A stretch of 64,000 nucleotides of DNA from Kitasatospora indigofera (lineage in GTDB: Bacteria; Actinomycetota; Actinomycetes; Streptomycetales; Streptomycetaceae): assembly GCF_014655955.1 (NCBI RefSeq), contig NZ_BNBO01000003.1:276534-340533 (forward strand), given 5' to 3'. A program made the translations under genes and the position numbers. Under the pieces are notes generated by a model, which worked only from the letters and a program-made list of their open reading frames with translations, was not told the origin of the DNA and made no database searches. Shown piece after piece: positions 52,225 to 62,104 of the stretch (within the stretch, counting starts at the first letter, position 1; every line of letters begins with the position of its first letter).

Positions 52225-53181
52225 ATGACCGCGAATCCCGGCCGCCGCCTGCTCCTGGTGCACGCCCACCCCGACGACGAGTCGATCGGCAACGGGGCGA
52301 CGATGGCACGCTACGCCGCCGAGGGTGCCCGGGTCACCCTGGTGACCTGCACCCTCGGCGAGGGCGGCGAGGTGATCCCGCCCGAGCTGGCCCGTCTGAC
52401 GGCGGACCAGGAGGACGCCCTCGGCCCGTACCGGATCGGCGAGCTGGCCCACGCGATGCGGGTGGCCGGCGTCGCCGATTTCCGCTTCCTCGGGGGCGAG
52501 GGGCGCTACCGCGACTCCGGGATGATGGGCGTGCCCGACAACGACGTCCCCGGCTGCTTCTGGCGGGCCGACCTCGACGAGGCGGCCGGACACCTGGTGG
52601 CGGTGGTCCGCGAGGTCCGTCCGCAGGTGCTGGTGACCTACGACGAGAACGGCGGGTACGGGCACCCCGACCACATCCAGGCGCACCGGGTGGCGATGCG
52701 GGCCTACGACCTGGCCGCCGACCCGGAGTTCCGCCCCGACCTGGGCCCGGCCTGGCGGATCGCCAAGGTGTACTGGAACCGGATGCCGCGCTCGGTGCTG
52801 GAGCGGGGCCTGGCCGAGGCGGCCGCGAAGGCGCCCTTCCCGGGTGTCGCGCAGCCCTCGGACGTGCCCGGCGTGGTGGACGACGAGCTGGTGACCACGG
52901 TGCTGGACGGCGCCGGGTACGCCGGCCGGAAGGCCTCGGCGATGGCCGCGCACGCCACCCAGATCACCGTGGCGGGGGAGTTCTTCGCGCTGAGCAACGA
53001 CCTGGCCCAGCCGCTGATCGCGACCGAGTACTACCAGCTGGTCCGCGGCGAGGCCGGCCCCGGCCGGCCGGAGACCGACCTCTTCGCGGGGCTGGACACC
53101 GAGGACGGCCCCGGTACCCCCCGCTCCGTCACGGCGCACGCCACCACCACAGTCACCGTCACCGAGGAGACCGCCCGATGA
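52225..53181 (+). CDS. mshB: Mycothiol biosynthesis deacetylase MshB
   Basis: A 318-residue zinc enzyme that deacetylates N-acetyl-glucosaminyl-inositol in mycothiol synthesis, the actinobacterial thiol. The zinc motif AHPDDE is at the N-terminus ([19 protein letters not shown]) and the third ligand is in [24 protein letters not shown] and [10 protein letters not shown] are typical of MshB against other LmbE-family enzymes. ATG start. It overlaps the next gene by 4 bp (ATGA, 53178-53181). Confidence 0.95.
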   Translation: MTANPGRRLLLVHAHPDDESIGNGATMARYAAEGARVTLVTCTLGEGGEVIPPELARLTADQEDALGPYRIGELAHAMRVAGVADFRFLGGEGRYRDSGMMGVPDNDVPGCFWRADLDEAAGHLVAVVREVRPQVLVTYDENGGYGHPDHIQAHRVAMRAYDLAADPEFRPDLGPAWRIAKVYWNRMPRSVLERGLAEAAAKAPFPGVAQPSDVPGVVDDELVTTVLDGAGYAGRKASAMAAHATQITVAGEFFALSNDLAQPLIATEYYQLVRGEAGPGRPETDLFAGLDTEDGPGTPRSVTAHATTTVTVTEETAR

Positions 53182-53654
53182 TCGAGCGCGCCCCGGCCCC
53201 GCCCCCCGCCGCCGCCCCGCGCCGCCCCTCGCTGCCGGCCCGGGTGCTCGGCACCCGGGCCGAGCGGCTGGCCGAGCCCCAGCCGCCGACGGCCGGCCGG
53301 GTCGCCGCGTACGTCGTGCTGTTCGTGCTGGGCGCGCTGGTCTCGCTCTGCGGAAGCTTCGTGCAGACCTTGTGGACGCCGGCCGGCCTGCTGCTGGCCC
53401 TGGCCGCCACCGGCGCGGTGTTCTACGGCGGCCTGCGGGTGACCGGCACCAAGCTCGGCGCGGGCATGCCGCTGGCCGGCTGGTTCCTCGCCCTGATGGT
53501 GCTGATGGTGCCGCGCCCCGAGGGCGACTACGTGCTCTGGCCGACCCTCGCCTCGTACGTCTACCTGTTCGGGGGCTCGGTCCTCGGGGTGATCTGCGCC
53601 ACCCTGCCCACCCGCTCGGGGGGCTTCCTCGGGGTGCCGGGACCGCGTCGCTGA
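53178..53654 (+). CDS. Multi-pass membrane protein (DUF6113-type)
   Basis: A 158-residue protein with a Pro/Ala-rich cytoplasmic start and four membrane helices ([75 protein letters not shown]). The ATG overlaps the mshB stop, so the two are translationally coupled. I believe it belongs to the streptomycete family DUF6113; the name is from memory. No transport motif is visible. The role is unknown. Confidence 0.8.
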   Translation: MIERAPAPPPAAAPRRPSLPARVLGTRAERLAEPQPPTAGRVAAYVVLFVLGALVSLCGSFVQTLWTPAGLLLALAATGAVFYGGLRVTGTKLGAGMPLAGWFLALMVLMVPRPEGDYVLWPTLASYVYLFGGSVLGVICATLPTRSGGFLGVPGPRR

Positions 53655-54005
53655 GCCCTGGCGGGGCCTGCCGGTAGCGTGTCCGTACACGATCCTCACG
53701 ACGAGCAGTCAGGACCGCGCGACCGTAGTCTCATACCGGAGGAACCGGACGTATCAGGTTCTATCCGAAGCAGTTCGCCGCTCAGTTCTTCCCAGTATGG
53801 TGGTGCCGCAACAAGCCGCCCCCGCCCCCGACCACTGCCGGGCGGGACCGGCGCGAGAGAATCAGCCAAGACGAAAGAAGCTGGTGTCGGAGGGGACGTC
53901 GTCCCGGTCCATCGCCCGGTGGCATCCGCCGGACGGACGGACGGGCACCCCACAACCCGCGGTCGCGCTCCACGGCAGCGACCGCGAACCCGGAGCAGAG
54001 CAGCA
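53655..54005. promoter_or_regulatory. Upstream region of the peptidoglycan-binding-type protein gene
   Basis: About 350 bases. The downstream frame stays open here (to 53679), but the sequence is promoter-like rather than coding: AGTTCTTCCCAGTATGGTGG near 53785-53804 contains a TATGGT -10 candidate. TTG at 54006 with GGAG about ten bases before it is the better start for the next gene. Confidence 0.45.
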
Positions 54006-56402
54006 TTGAGCAGCCGCGAATCTGACAACGCCTACCCGACGCCCCGGCGCACGGGCCCGGACGCCTACCCGTCCGGCACCCCGCCGTACGGCACGCCCGG
54101 CCTGCCGGGCGGCGCCGACCGGGCGGGCTCGGGCCAGTCCGACACGGCCGGCTCCGCGCCGGCCGAGGGCGGCGGCGACGCCCCGAAGACCGAGACGACG
54201 CTGACCACCCGGGTCCGGATCAACATCCCCGGCTCGCGCCCGATCCCGCCGGTGGTGGTCCGCAGCGCCGTCAAGAACGAGGACGCCCCCGAGGCCGGGC
54301 CCGCCGAGGCCGCCGAGCCGCCCGGGCCCCGGCACCGCTCGGCGGCCCCCTCCTCCCCCGTGCTCGGGGTGATGGACGGCAGCGCCAGGACGGCCACCCC
54401 GCCGAACCTCCCGCCCGAGTGGCAGACCGGCGAGCCGGCCGGCCAGTCGGAGGCCGAGTCGACCGGCGAGTGGTTCCGGCCCCGGCAGAAGAAGGGCGCC
54501 GCCGACCCGGCCCCCGCCCCGGTGACGGCGGGCGCCCCCGCGGCCGCCCCCGGCCGGCCCGCCGAGCCCCGCGGCACCGAGCCCGGCCGTCCGGCCGGCG
54601 CCCGGCCCGACGCGGCCCGCCCCGGTGCTCCCCGTTCCGAGTCCGGCCGCCCCGGCTCCAACCGCCCCGACGCCGGCCGCAAGGAGCAGGGCCGCCCGAA
54701 CGGCCAGCGCCCGACGCCGGGCCCGGCACCCACCGGTGCGCCCGCCTCGCCGTTCGCGGGCACCGCCCGCCCGGACGGCGCGGCCAACCCGTTCGACGAG
54801 GGCATGCCCGCCGATCCCTTCGCCGCGGACCCGTTCGCCACCGACCCGTTCGCCGCCGACCCGTATCCGGGCGGACCGGCGGCCCCCGGTGCCGCGGACC
54901 GCTTCGGCCAGGGCGCCGCCGACCCGCTGCCGTCCCGCCCGCACCCGCAGGGCAACGGCCGGCCGCAGGGCGGCCCGGCCGGCCGGGGCGCGCAGGAGGA
55001 CACCGCGATCGGCGGCTTCGAGCCGATCCGCGACGATGCCCCGCCCGCCGCCATACCCGGCCTGCCGCAGTCAGGCCTGCCCCGCTCCGGTCCGTACGCC
55101 CCGGCCCCGGGCGGCACGGGCGCCGACCCGTTCGCCACCGCCCCCCAGGGCGCCGGCGCGGACCCGTTCGCCACCGCCGCCCCCGGCGGCCGATTCCCGG
55201 GCGGCGCGGCCGGAGCTCCCGACCCGTTCGCCCCGGCCGCGCCGGGCCACCCGTCCGACCAGGGCGCGGCGTTCGGCTCCGAGCAGCCGTTCCCGCCGGG
55301 CGCCCCGTACGGGAACGGCGCCGGCCGCCCCGGTGCGGGCTCCCCGGCCGGTGCCCCCGCCGGCGGCCGCCCGGCCCCGGCCGCGCCGGCCGGCGAGAAG
55401 CCCGCCGACAGGGCGGCCGACAAGCCCGCACCGAAGGCCGCACCGGCCAAGCGCCGCGGCAAGGCCTCCAAGCTGGTCGTCTACGGCATCGGCTTCCTGC
55501 TCTTCGCCGGCGCCGCCGCGTACGGCACCGGGCTGATGCTCAACCAGGCGGACGTGCCCAAGGGCACCGTGGTGCTCGGCACCGACATCGGCGGCAGCAG
55601 CCGTGACCAGGCGATCCACCAGCTGGAGGACACCGTCGGCAAGGCCGGCCAGCAGCCGGTGAAGCTGAAGATCGGCGAGCAGACGCTCGACCTCGACCCG
55701 ACGGCCGCCGGGCTGAGCTTCGACACCACCGGCACGGTGGACGGGCTGACCCAGCACAGCTACAGCCCGGTCGACGTGATCAACTCGCTGAAGGGCGGCG
55801 AGAAGGCCGTCCCGCCGCTGGTCAAGGTGGACCGGGCCAAGCTGAAGGCGGCGCTGGACGCGCTGGCGGCGAGCTCCGGCCAGGGGCTGCAGGAGGGCTA
55901 CGTCAAGTTCACCGAGGCCGGCGAGGTCGTCGTGGTGCCCGGCAAGGCCGGTCAGGCCGTGGACTCCACCGCCGCCGTCGAGCAGGTCGAGCAGGCCTAC
56001 CGGGACCGCGCCGCGGGCAAGCCGGAGACCCCGATCAACCTGCCGGTCGCCGCGGCCCAGCCGAAGGTCTCCCCGCAGGCCCTGCAGGCCGCCGCGGACA
56101 GCCTCGGCAAGTCCGTGCTGAACGGCCTCGTGCACGTCACGGCGGGGACCAAGAAGTTCGACTTCGGCAAGGCGACGGCCGCCAAGGCGCTCACGCTGGC
56201 CCCGGACGCCTCCGGCAACATCGTGCCCAAGTGGGACTACGACCAGCTGGGCGGCGCGATCGGCGGCATCTTCGACAAGCTGAAGGCCCGCAAGGCCGGC
56301 GCCCTGGCGCCGATCACCGCGCAGGACGTGGCGGACGGCATCACCTCCGTCCTGGACAAGACGGGCGACAAGGACCGCACCTTCAAGTTCACCACCACCT
56401 GA
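54006..56402 (+). CDS. Membrane-anchored peptidoglycan-binding-type (VanW/PG_binding_4-like) protein
   Basis: A 798-residue protein, probably with a TTG start (LSSRESDNAYPTPRR; an open frame continues 327 bases upstream but looks non-coding). Residues 1-480 are cytoplasmic, disordered, and rich in Pro/Ala/Gly, with tandem DPFAADPFATDPFAADPY-like units near residues 275-290. One membrane helix (LVVYGIGFLLFAGAAAYGTGLML, about 490-512) follows. The outer part holds two peptidoglycan-binding-like repeats (VVLGTDIGGSSRDQAIHQLE; VVVVPGKAGQAVD). No catalytic YkuD domain is present. It probably links envelope and cytoplasm. A terminator follows. Confidence 0.82.
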   Translation: MSSRESDNAYPTPRRTGPDAYPSGTPPYGTPGLPGGADRAGSGQSDTAGSAPAEGGGDAPKTETTLTTRVRINIPGSRPIPPVVVRSAVKNEDAPEAGPAEAAEPPGPRHRSAAPSSPVLGVMDGSARTATPPNLPPEWQTGEPAGQSEAESTGEWFRPRQKKGAADPAPAPVTAGAPAAAPGRPAEPRGTEPGRPAGARPDAARPGAPRSESGRPGSNRPDAGRKEQGRPNGQRPTPGPAPTGAPASPFAGTARPDGAANPFDEGMPADPFAADPFATDPFAADPYPGGPAAPGAADRFGQGAADPLPSRPHPQGNGRPQGGPAGRGAQEDTAIGGFEPIRDDAPPAAIPGLPQSGLPRSGPYAPAPGGTGADPFATAPQGAGADPFATAAPGGRFPGGAAGAPDPFAPAAPGHPSDQGAAFGSEQPFPPGAPYGNGAGRPGAGSPAGAPAGGRPAPAAPAGEKPADRAADKPAPKAAPAKRRGKASKLVVYGIGFLLFAGAAAYGTGLMLNQADVPKGTVVLGTDIGGSSRDQAIHQLEDTVGKAGQQPVKLKIGEQTLDLDPTAAGLSFDTTGTVDGLTQHSYSPVDVINSLKGGEKAVPPLVKVDRAKLKAALDALAASSGQGLQEGYVKFTEAGEVVVVPGKAGQAVDSTAAVEQVEQAYRDRAAGKPETPINLPVAAAQPKVSPQALQAAADSLGKSVLNGLVHVTAGTKKFDFGKATAAKALTLAPDASGNIVPKWDYDQLGGAIGGIFDKLKARKAGALAPITAQDVADGITSVLDKTGDKDRTFKFTTT

Positions 56403-56422
56403 CGTATCGTCATACGCAGCGA

Positions 56423-56452
56423 GAGCCGGGGTCCCGATCGGGGCTCCGGCTC
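56423..56452. terminator. Terminator hairpin
   Basis: GAGCCGG (56423-56429) pairs with CCGGCTC (56446-56452) around an inner CCCGATCGGG palindrome, just after the peptidoglycan-binding-type gene. Confidence 0.7.
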
Positions 56453-56907
56453 CTCGCTTTGGCGGGCCGCGACTACGCAGTGACACGATGTCGCTCACCC
56501 AGTGTCATGGTGGCGGCCGATAAGGCGTGCACTTACCGCCAGTGGCGGGAATTCGCCAGGTGCGTCCGATAAACGGACGGATGAGTACGTCCAGATTCGC
56601 CCGAAAAGTCCGACGTATTCACTGTACTTCAGCTGTTATTCAGCCACCGTCACACTGTCCGCAGAGCGCATAACAGCGCCCGCGTTACGGATGTGTGAAC
56701 AGTTATTGTCCATATTTGCCCCTGTACGCCCGTGCGCCGGACGCGGCGTCAAGTCCCCTTTGACAACGACCTGATGGATCTTGCAGGACGAAGTGGAAAT
56801 GTCGCTTCCGTGAACTTCCGACCCCTTGACGTTCGATAAACGGCTTGCCAGAGTCCGTTCAACCAACTTCTTGCGGCCGCTACATCCCGGGCGGGAGCTC
56901 CACCACC
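56453..56907 (+). promoter_or_regulatory. AT-richer control region of the oligopeptide permease operon
   Basis: About 455 gene-free bases with clearly lower GC than the chromosome average. TTGACG (56826-56831) and CAGAGT (56849-56854) are 17 bases apart and form the best promoter candidate, about 55 bases before the first permease gene. A second TTGACA at 56760-56765 has no good -10. The length and composition suggest regulation by several DNA-binding proteins, as expected for a developmentally controlled permease; none can be named. Confidence 0.45.
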
Positions 56908-57936
56908 ATGACCAACCCCACTAAGGCGTCGGCCGAGTCCGAGACAGTCGTCTCGCCGGCCACCCCTGATGCCGCCGGCGCCGCGCCGGCGAAGGCGTTC
57001 CAGGGGCTCTCGCCCCGCACCATCGCCTGGCGCCGGTTCCGGCGCGACCGCACCGGTGTGATTTCCGCCCTCGTCGTCCTGTTCTTCGTCCTGGTCGCGC
57101 TCACCGCACCGCTGATCTCCGCGATCTACGGCAAGGACCCGTACACGCTGTACGGCCAGGACCAGAGCGGCCTGCTCAACGACTACGGCTTCCCGATCGC
57201 GCCCAACGGCGGCATGAGCGGCGAGTACTGGTTCGGCCTGGAGCCCTCGCTCGGCCGCGACGTCTTCACCCAGCTGGTGTACGGCATCCGCACCTCGCTG
57301 CTGATCGCCCTCGCCGCGACCGTGCTGAGCACCGCCATCGGCGCCGCGATCGGTGTCGCGGCCGGCTACCTGGGCGGCAAGTTCGACTACCTCGTGGGCC
57401 GGACCATCGACGTGCTGATGTCCTTCCCGTCCACCCTGTTCTTCATCGCCTTCATGCCGGTGGTGTTCGCGGCCTTCTACCGCCCGGACGAGAGCATCCC
57501 CTCCTGGGCCCGGGCCTTCGTCCTGGTCGTCGTGCTGGTGGTGTTCGGCTGGGCGGGCCTGGCCCGGCTGCTGCGCGGCTCCGTGCTCTCGCTGCGCGAG
57601 CGGGAGTTCGTCGAGGCCGCCAAGGTCACCGGCGCCTCCCCGATGCGGATCATCTTCAAGGAGATCATGCCGAACCTGGGGACCCCGATCCTCATCCAGG
57701 CGACGCTCTCCCTGCCCGCCCTCGTCACCGCCGAGGCCGCCCTGTCCTTCCTCGGCGTCGGCATCATCGAGCCGACCCCGGACTGGGGCCGCATGATCCA
57801 GCGCGGCACCGAGATCTACGGCGACGACATCACCTATCTGATCTTCCCCGGCCTCTCGATGGTGATCTTCGTGCTCGCCTTCAACCTGCTCGGGGACTCG
57901 GTCCGGGACGCACTCGACCCGAAGACCAAGCGCTGA
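56908..57936 (+). CDS. Oligopeptide ABC transporter permease (DppC/OppC type)
   Basis: A 342-residue membrane subunit. The OppC-type N-terminus (AWRRFRRDRTGVISALVVLFFVLVALTAPLI) is followed by a loop that meets the binding protein (GLEPSLGRDVFTQLVYGIRTSLLIAL) and the EAA motif contacting the ATPase (EFVEAAKVTGASPMRIIFKEIMPN). The ATG at 56908 is used; the frame is open for 63 bases upstream. First gene of the order permease-lipoprotein-permease-ATPase-ATPase, which matches the arrangement of streptomycete bldK and its neighbour paralogue; which of the two this is cannot be decided here. Confidence 0.94.
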   Translation: MTNPTKASAESETVVSPATPDAAGAAPAKAFQGLSPRTIAWRRFRRDRTGVISALVVLFFVLVALTAPLISAIYGKDPYTLYGQDQSGLLNDYGFPIAPNGGMSGEYWFGLEPSLGRDVFTQLVYGIRTSLLIALAATVLSTAIGAAIGVAAGYLGGKFDYLVGRTIDVLMSFPSTLFFIAFMPVVFAAFYRPDESIPSWARAFVLVVVLVVFGWAGLARLLRGSVLSLREREFVEAAKVTGASPMRIIFKEIMPNLGTPILIQATLSLPALVTAEAALSFLGVGIIEPTPDWGRMIQRGTEIYGDDITYLIFPGLSMVIFVLAFNLLGDSVRDALDPKTKR

Positions 57937-58046
57937 CGCACCGTCGCCAAGGCGCCGCACACCCTCACATCGATCATTCAGCGCAGGCTTCGGCAGTCCG
58001 CCGTGCCTCCGTGCCCACCAGCCGGTTACCGAACAGGCAGGACGAC

Positions 58047-59816
58047 ATGATTTCTCGCAAGACCCTCCGGGCCGCGGCCGCGGTAGTCGCCGTCGGCACC
58101 CTCACCCTCACGGCCTGCAGCAGCGGCGGCGGCGGTGGCTCGAAGAGCTCCGACGCCAAGGGCGGCAAGCTCTCCGACCAGGCCCAGGTCAGCGTCGGCA
58201 CCGCAGCCGACTCCCAGGGCCCGGCGAAGGCCGTCGAGGGCGCGAAGGCCGGTGGCACGGTCAAGGACATCGAGCGTGACGACTTCGAGCACCTCGACCC
58301 GGCCCAGGTGTACACCAACACCGGCTCCAACTTCTCCCAGCTGATCACCCGCGGCCTGACCGGCTACAAGCAGGAGGGCAGCAAGGTCACCCTGGTCGGC
58401 GACCTCGCCACCGACGCCGGCAAGCCCTCCGACGGCGGCAAGACCTGGACCTTCACCCTGAAGGACGGCGTCAAGTGGGAGAACGGCGAGGCCATCACCT
58501 CCGCCGACGTCAAGCACAGCATCGAGCGCACCTTCGCGCCGTTCATCACCCAGGGCGCCAGCTACGTCCAGCAGTGGCTCACCAACCAGGACTACCGCAA
58601 GGCCTACGAGGGCCCCTACGGCGGCAAGCACCTGGACAACGTCATCGCCCAGGACCCGAAGACCATCGTCTTCAAGTTCGACAAGCCGCACGCGGACTTC
58701 AACTACGCGATGGCCATGACCACCTACGCGGTCGTCTCCGAGAAGGGTGACACCAAGGAGGAGTACGACAAGAAGCCGCTCTCCAGCGGCCCGTACAAGA
58801 TCGTCGACCGGGTCACCGACAAGACGCTGACCCTGGAGCGGAACACCAACTGGGACGCGAAGACGGACCCGATCCGCAACGCCTACCCGGACAAGTGGAA
58901 CTTCGAGTTCGGCTTCCAGGCCATCCCGGCCACCGACAAGCTGATCGCCGCCGACAAGGGCGAGGACCAGACGACCATGTCGTTCTACGCCTCGACCGCC
59001 GGTGACCGCCTGCAGAAGGTGCTCGGCGACGCCAGCCTGAAGGACCGTCTGGTCAAGGGCAACAGCCCGTACGCCGACTACTACTGGATCAACAACAAGC
59101 GGATCACCAACCAGAAGGTCCGCGAGGCGCTCATCCAGGCCTGGCCGCTGCAGCAGATCCGCCAGACCGAGGGTGGCCCGGACACCGGCGACTACTCGCG
59201 CTCGCTGCTGAACCCGACCGTCGCCGGCTTCCAGGAGACGGACGTCTGGGGCAAGATCGCCAAGCCCGAGGGTGACCCGGACAAGGCCAAGGCCCTCCTC
59301 AAGGAGGCCGGCGCCGAGAACCAGAAGATCGTCTACGCGTACAACAACACCCCGAAGCAGCAGCAGATCTCGGTCGTCATCGAGTCCGCGCTGAAGAAGG
59401 CCGGCTTCGACGTCGTCATCAAGCCGATCGACACCAAGACCTGGTACGACGAGATCAGCAAGGTCGACAAGGAGATCGACGTCTTCTGGGGCGGCTGGGG
59501 CGCCGACTGGCCGACCGGCGCCACCGTGCTGCCGGTGCTCTTCGACGGCCGCACCATCGCCGACGGCTCGCAGAACTACTCCAACTTCAACGACCCGGAG
59601 ATCAACGCCGAGATCGACCGGATCATGGCCCTCTCCGACTCGGCCGAGCAGAACAAGGCCTGGGGCGCGCTGGACAAGAAGATCCTGGAGAAGGCCCCGG
59701 CCATCCCCGGCATCACCAACAAGTTCTACATCCTGCACGGCTCCAAGATCGGCGGCGCCGAGTACGACCCGCTGGGCCAGATCATCAGCCCGAACAAGGT
59801 CTTCCTGAAGCCGTGA
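58047..59816 (+). CDS. Oligopeptide-binding lipoprotein of an ABC importer
   Basis: A 589-residue solute-binding protein (SBP family 5). Signal peptide with lipobox: KTLRAAAAVVAVGTLTLTAC, cut before the Cys (residue 24), then a Gly/Ser linker. Family landmarks include DLATDAGKPSDGGKTWTFTL, VKWENGEAITSADVKHSIER and PLSSGPYKIV. It is anchored to the membrane outside and delivers peptides to the two permeases. ATG start. A strong hairpin directly follows the stop inside the operon. In streptomycetes such proteins import signalling peptides for aerial growth (BldKB) or nutrient peptides. Confidence 0.95.
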   Translation: MISRKTLRAAAAVVAVGTLTLTACSSGGGGGSKSSDAKGGKLSDQAQVSVGTAADSQGPAKAVEGAKAGGTVKDIERDDFEHLDPAQVYTNTGSNFSQLITRGLTGYKQEGSKVTLVGDLATDAGKPSDGGKTWTFTLKDGVKWENGEAITSADVKHSIERTFAPFITQGASYVQQWLTNQDYRKAYEGPYGGKHLDNVIAQDPKTIVFKFDKPHADFNYAMAMTTYAVVSEKGDTKEEYDKKPLSSGPYKIVDRVTDKTLTLERNTNWDAKTDPIRNAYPDKWNFEFGFQAIPATDKLIAADKGEDQTTMSFYASTAGDRLQKVLGDASLKDRLVKGNSPYADYYWINNKRITNQKVREALIQAWPLQQIRQTEGGPDTGDYSRSLLNPTVAGFQETDVWGKIAKPEGDPDKAKALLKEAGAENQKIVYAYNNTPKQQQISVVIESALKKAGFDVVIKPIDTKTWYDEISKVDKEIDVFWGGWGADWPTGATVLPVLFDGRTIADGSQNYSNFNDPEINAEIDRIMALSDSAEQNKAWGALDKKILEKAPAIPGITNKFYILHGSKIGGAEYDPLGQIISPNKVFLKP

Positions 59817-59838
59817 CCCCGCTCCACCGGTAGTCCCA

Positions 59839-59873
59839 CGGTGTCCGCCGCCCCGACCGGGCGGCGGACACCG
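59839..59873. terminator. Intra-operon hairpin after the lipoprotein gene
   Basis: A perfect 15-bp stem (CGGTGTCCGCCGCCC at 59839-59853, complement at 59859-59873) with a 5-base loop, 22 bases after the stop and about 115 bases before the next permease gene. It could act as a partial terminator or as a 3' stabiliser, giving more binding protein than permease. Confidence 0.75.
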
Positions 59874-59988
59874 CGCCACCCGACCGCATCCGACCGGGCG
59901 GCACCCAGCACCCAGCCACCCAGCTGCCGGCCGCCGACCGCCCCCCGCTCAGCCCGGCTCTGACACCCGATCAGGAGATCACGCTCCC

Positions 59989-60969
59989 ATGTTCCGCTTC
60001 CTTGTGCGCCGGATGCTAGGTGCGGGCGCGATCCTATTGATCATCAGCGCCATCACCTTCTGCCTCTTCTACGCCGTGCCGGCCGACCCCGCACGGTCGT
60101 TCTGCGGCAAGATCTGCTCCCCCACGGACCTGGAGACCGTCCGGACCAACCTGGGGATGAACGAGGCGCTGCCGCTGCAGTACTGGCACTGGTTCGTGGC
60201 GCTGTTCGTCGGCCGCACCTACCCCGCCTGGGGCGACTGCGCGGCCCCCTGCCTCGGGTACTCGTTCACCAACCACGAGCCCGTCCTCGCGACCATCCTG
60301 GACCGCTTCCCCACCACCATCTCGCTGACCCTCGGCGCGGCCGTGGTCTTCCTGGTGCTGGGCGTCGGCGCCGGCATGCTCGCCGCGCACAAGCAGGGCA
60401 GCCTGCTCGACAAGTCGGCCAGCGCCATCTCGCTGACCTTCTCCTCGATGCAGATCTACTTCATCGGCACCCTGGCGATGTACTTCCTCGTCCGCCAGAC
60501 CGGCATCCTGCCCGAGCCGCACGACGGCTCGATCACCGAGGACCCGGGGGCCTGGTTCAGCGGCCTGCTGCTCCCGTGGATCGTGCTCGCCCTGATCTTC
60601 ACCGCGAACTACACCCGGATGACGCGCTCGTCGATGATCGAGCAGCTCTCCGAGGACCACGTCCGCACCGCCCGCGCCAAGGGCATGCCCGGCCGGACGG
60701 TCTTCCTGCGGTACGCCTGGCGCGGCTCGCTCGGCCAGATCATCACCATCCTGGGCATCGACCTCGGCTCGCTGCTGGGTGGCGCGATCATCACCGAGAC
60801 CACCTTCAACCTGCACGGCATCGGCCGGCTCTCCATCGACGCCGTGGTCGACAACGACCTGCCGATGCTGATGGCCGTGGTCGTCGTCGCCGCCGGGCTG
60901 ATCGTCCTCTTCAACATCATCGTGGACGCCGCGTACGCCCTCATCGACCCCCGAATCCGACTGGCATGA
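59989..60969 (+). CDS. Oligopeptide ABC transporter permease (DppB/OppB type)
   Basis: A 326-residue membrane subunit. N-terminal helix [27 protein letters not shown], the usual OppB loop with [21 protein letters not shown], and the EAA motif [26 protein letters not shown]. The first outer loop carries four cysteines (FCGKIC about residues 37-42, DCAAPC about 83-88), which could form two disulphides. ATG start with CAGGAG upstream. Pairs with the DppC-type gene of the same operon. Confidence 0.94.
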   Translation: MFRFLVRRMLGAGAILLIISAITFCLFYAVPADPARSFCGKICSPTDLETVRTNLGMNEALPLQYWHWFVALFVGRTYPAWGDCAAPCLGYSFTNHEPVLATILDRFPTTISLTLGAAVVFLVLGVGAGMLAAHKQGSLLDKSASAISLTFSSMQIYFIGTLAMYFLVRQTGILPEPHDGSITEDPGAWFSGLLLPWIVLALIFTANYTRMTRSSMIEQLSEDHVRTARAKGMPGRTVFLRYAWRGSLGQIITILGIDLGSLLGGAIITETTFNLHGIGRLSIDAVVDNDLPMLMAVVVVAAGLIVLFNIIVDAAYALIDPRIRLA

Positions 60970-61018
60970 GCACCGTGAACCCCGCCGCGCGCCGCACGAC
61001 CCACCGAGGAGTCCGCCC

Positions 61019-62085
61019 GTGACCACCCAGGCCCAGTCCCAGGCCTCGACCGACCGGAGCCCGGCCGGGCCGTTCCTCTCCGTCGACGACCTCCAGGTGC
61101 GCTTCAGGACCGAGGACGGCGTCGTCAAGGCGGTCGACGGCCTCTCCTTCGACCTGGAGAAGGGCTCGACGCTCGGCATCGTCGGCGAGTCCGGCTCCGG
61201 CAAGTCGGTGACCAACCTGGCCATCCTCGGCCTGCACCACCGCAAGGCCACCGAGATCACCGGTCCATCAAGCTGGACGGCGAGGAGCTGGTCGGCCGCA
61301 CCGACCGCGAGCTGGAGCACCTGCGCGGCCGGAAGATGGCCATGATCTTCCAGGACCCGCTGACCGCCCTCTCGCCGTACTACACGATCGGCCGGCAGAT
61401 CGGCGAGACGTACAGCAAGCACACCGGCGCGAGCAAGAAGGAGGCCCGCGACCGGGCCGTCGAGATGCTCACCCGGGTCGGCATCCCGCAGCCCTCGCTG
61501 CGGGTCGACGACTACCCGCACCAGTTCTCCGGCGGCATGCGCCAGCGCGCGATGATCGCCATGTCGCTGGTCTGCGACCCCGACCTGCTGATCGCCGACG
61601 AGCCGACCACCGCCCTGGACGTCACCGTCCAGGCGCAGATCCTCGACCTGCTGAAGGACCTCCAGCAGGAGCTCGGCACCGCGATCATCATGATCACCCA
61701 CGACCTCGGCGTGATCGCCCGCACCGCCCACGACGTGATGGTGATGTACGCCGGCCGGGCCGTGGAGCGCGGCACCGTCCGCGAGGTCCTCAAGGCCCCC
61801 CAGCACCCCTACACCTGGGGCCTGCTGTCCTCGATGCCCAGCCTCGGCGGCCCGCTGGACGTACCGCTGCGCCCGGTGCGCGGCACCCCGCCGAGCCTGA
61901 TCAACATGCCCAAGGGCTGCCCCTTCAACCCGCGCTGCGACCACCAGGAGCAGGTCCTCGGCGGGAAGTGCTCCACCGAGCGCCCGCTGCTCGCGCCCGC
62001 CACCGGGCACGCCACGGCCTGCCACCTCACCCTGGACCGGCAGCAGGACATCTTCATCAACCAGATCCAGCCGCGGCTCGGCTGA
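61019..62085 (+). pseudogene. Oligopeptide ABC transporter ATPase (DppD type), frameshifted
   Basis: Two frames together make one ATPase. 61019 to about 61262 has Walker [15 protein letters not shown] and runs to KATEITG. The sequence then continues in another frame as [32 protein letters not shown], with signature [15 protein letters not shown], Walker [13 protein letters not shown] and the C-terminal CPFNPRC cluster, to 62085. At 61262-61264 (GGTCC) one base is missing for a continuous frame. As read, translation from the GTG gives 108 residues and no working ATPase. This may be a true mutation, a sequence error, or rarely a programmed shift. GTG start behind GAGGAG, 49 bases after the permease stop. 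Confidence 0.85.
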
Positions 62086-62104
62086 ACGGGACGGGCAAGA
62101 GACC

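Noticed and set aside
53679..54005. N-terminal extension of the peptidoglycan-binding-type protein to 53679
   Set aside because: The region contains a promoter-like TATGGT, and its translation is Arg/Ser-rich noise. The TTG at 54006 gives a sensible N-terminus.
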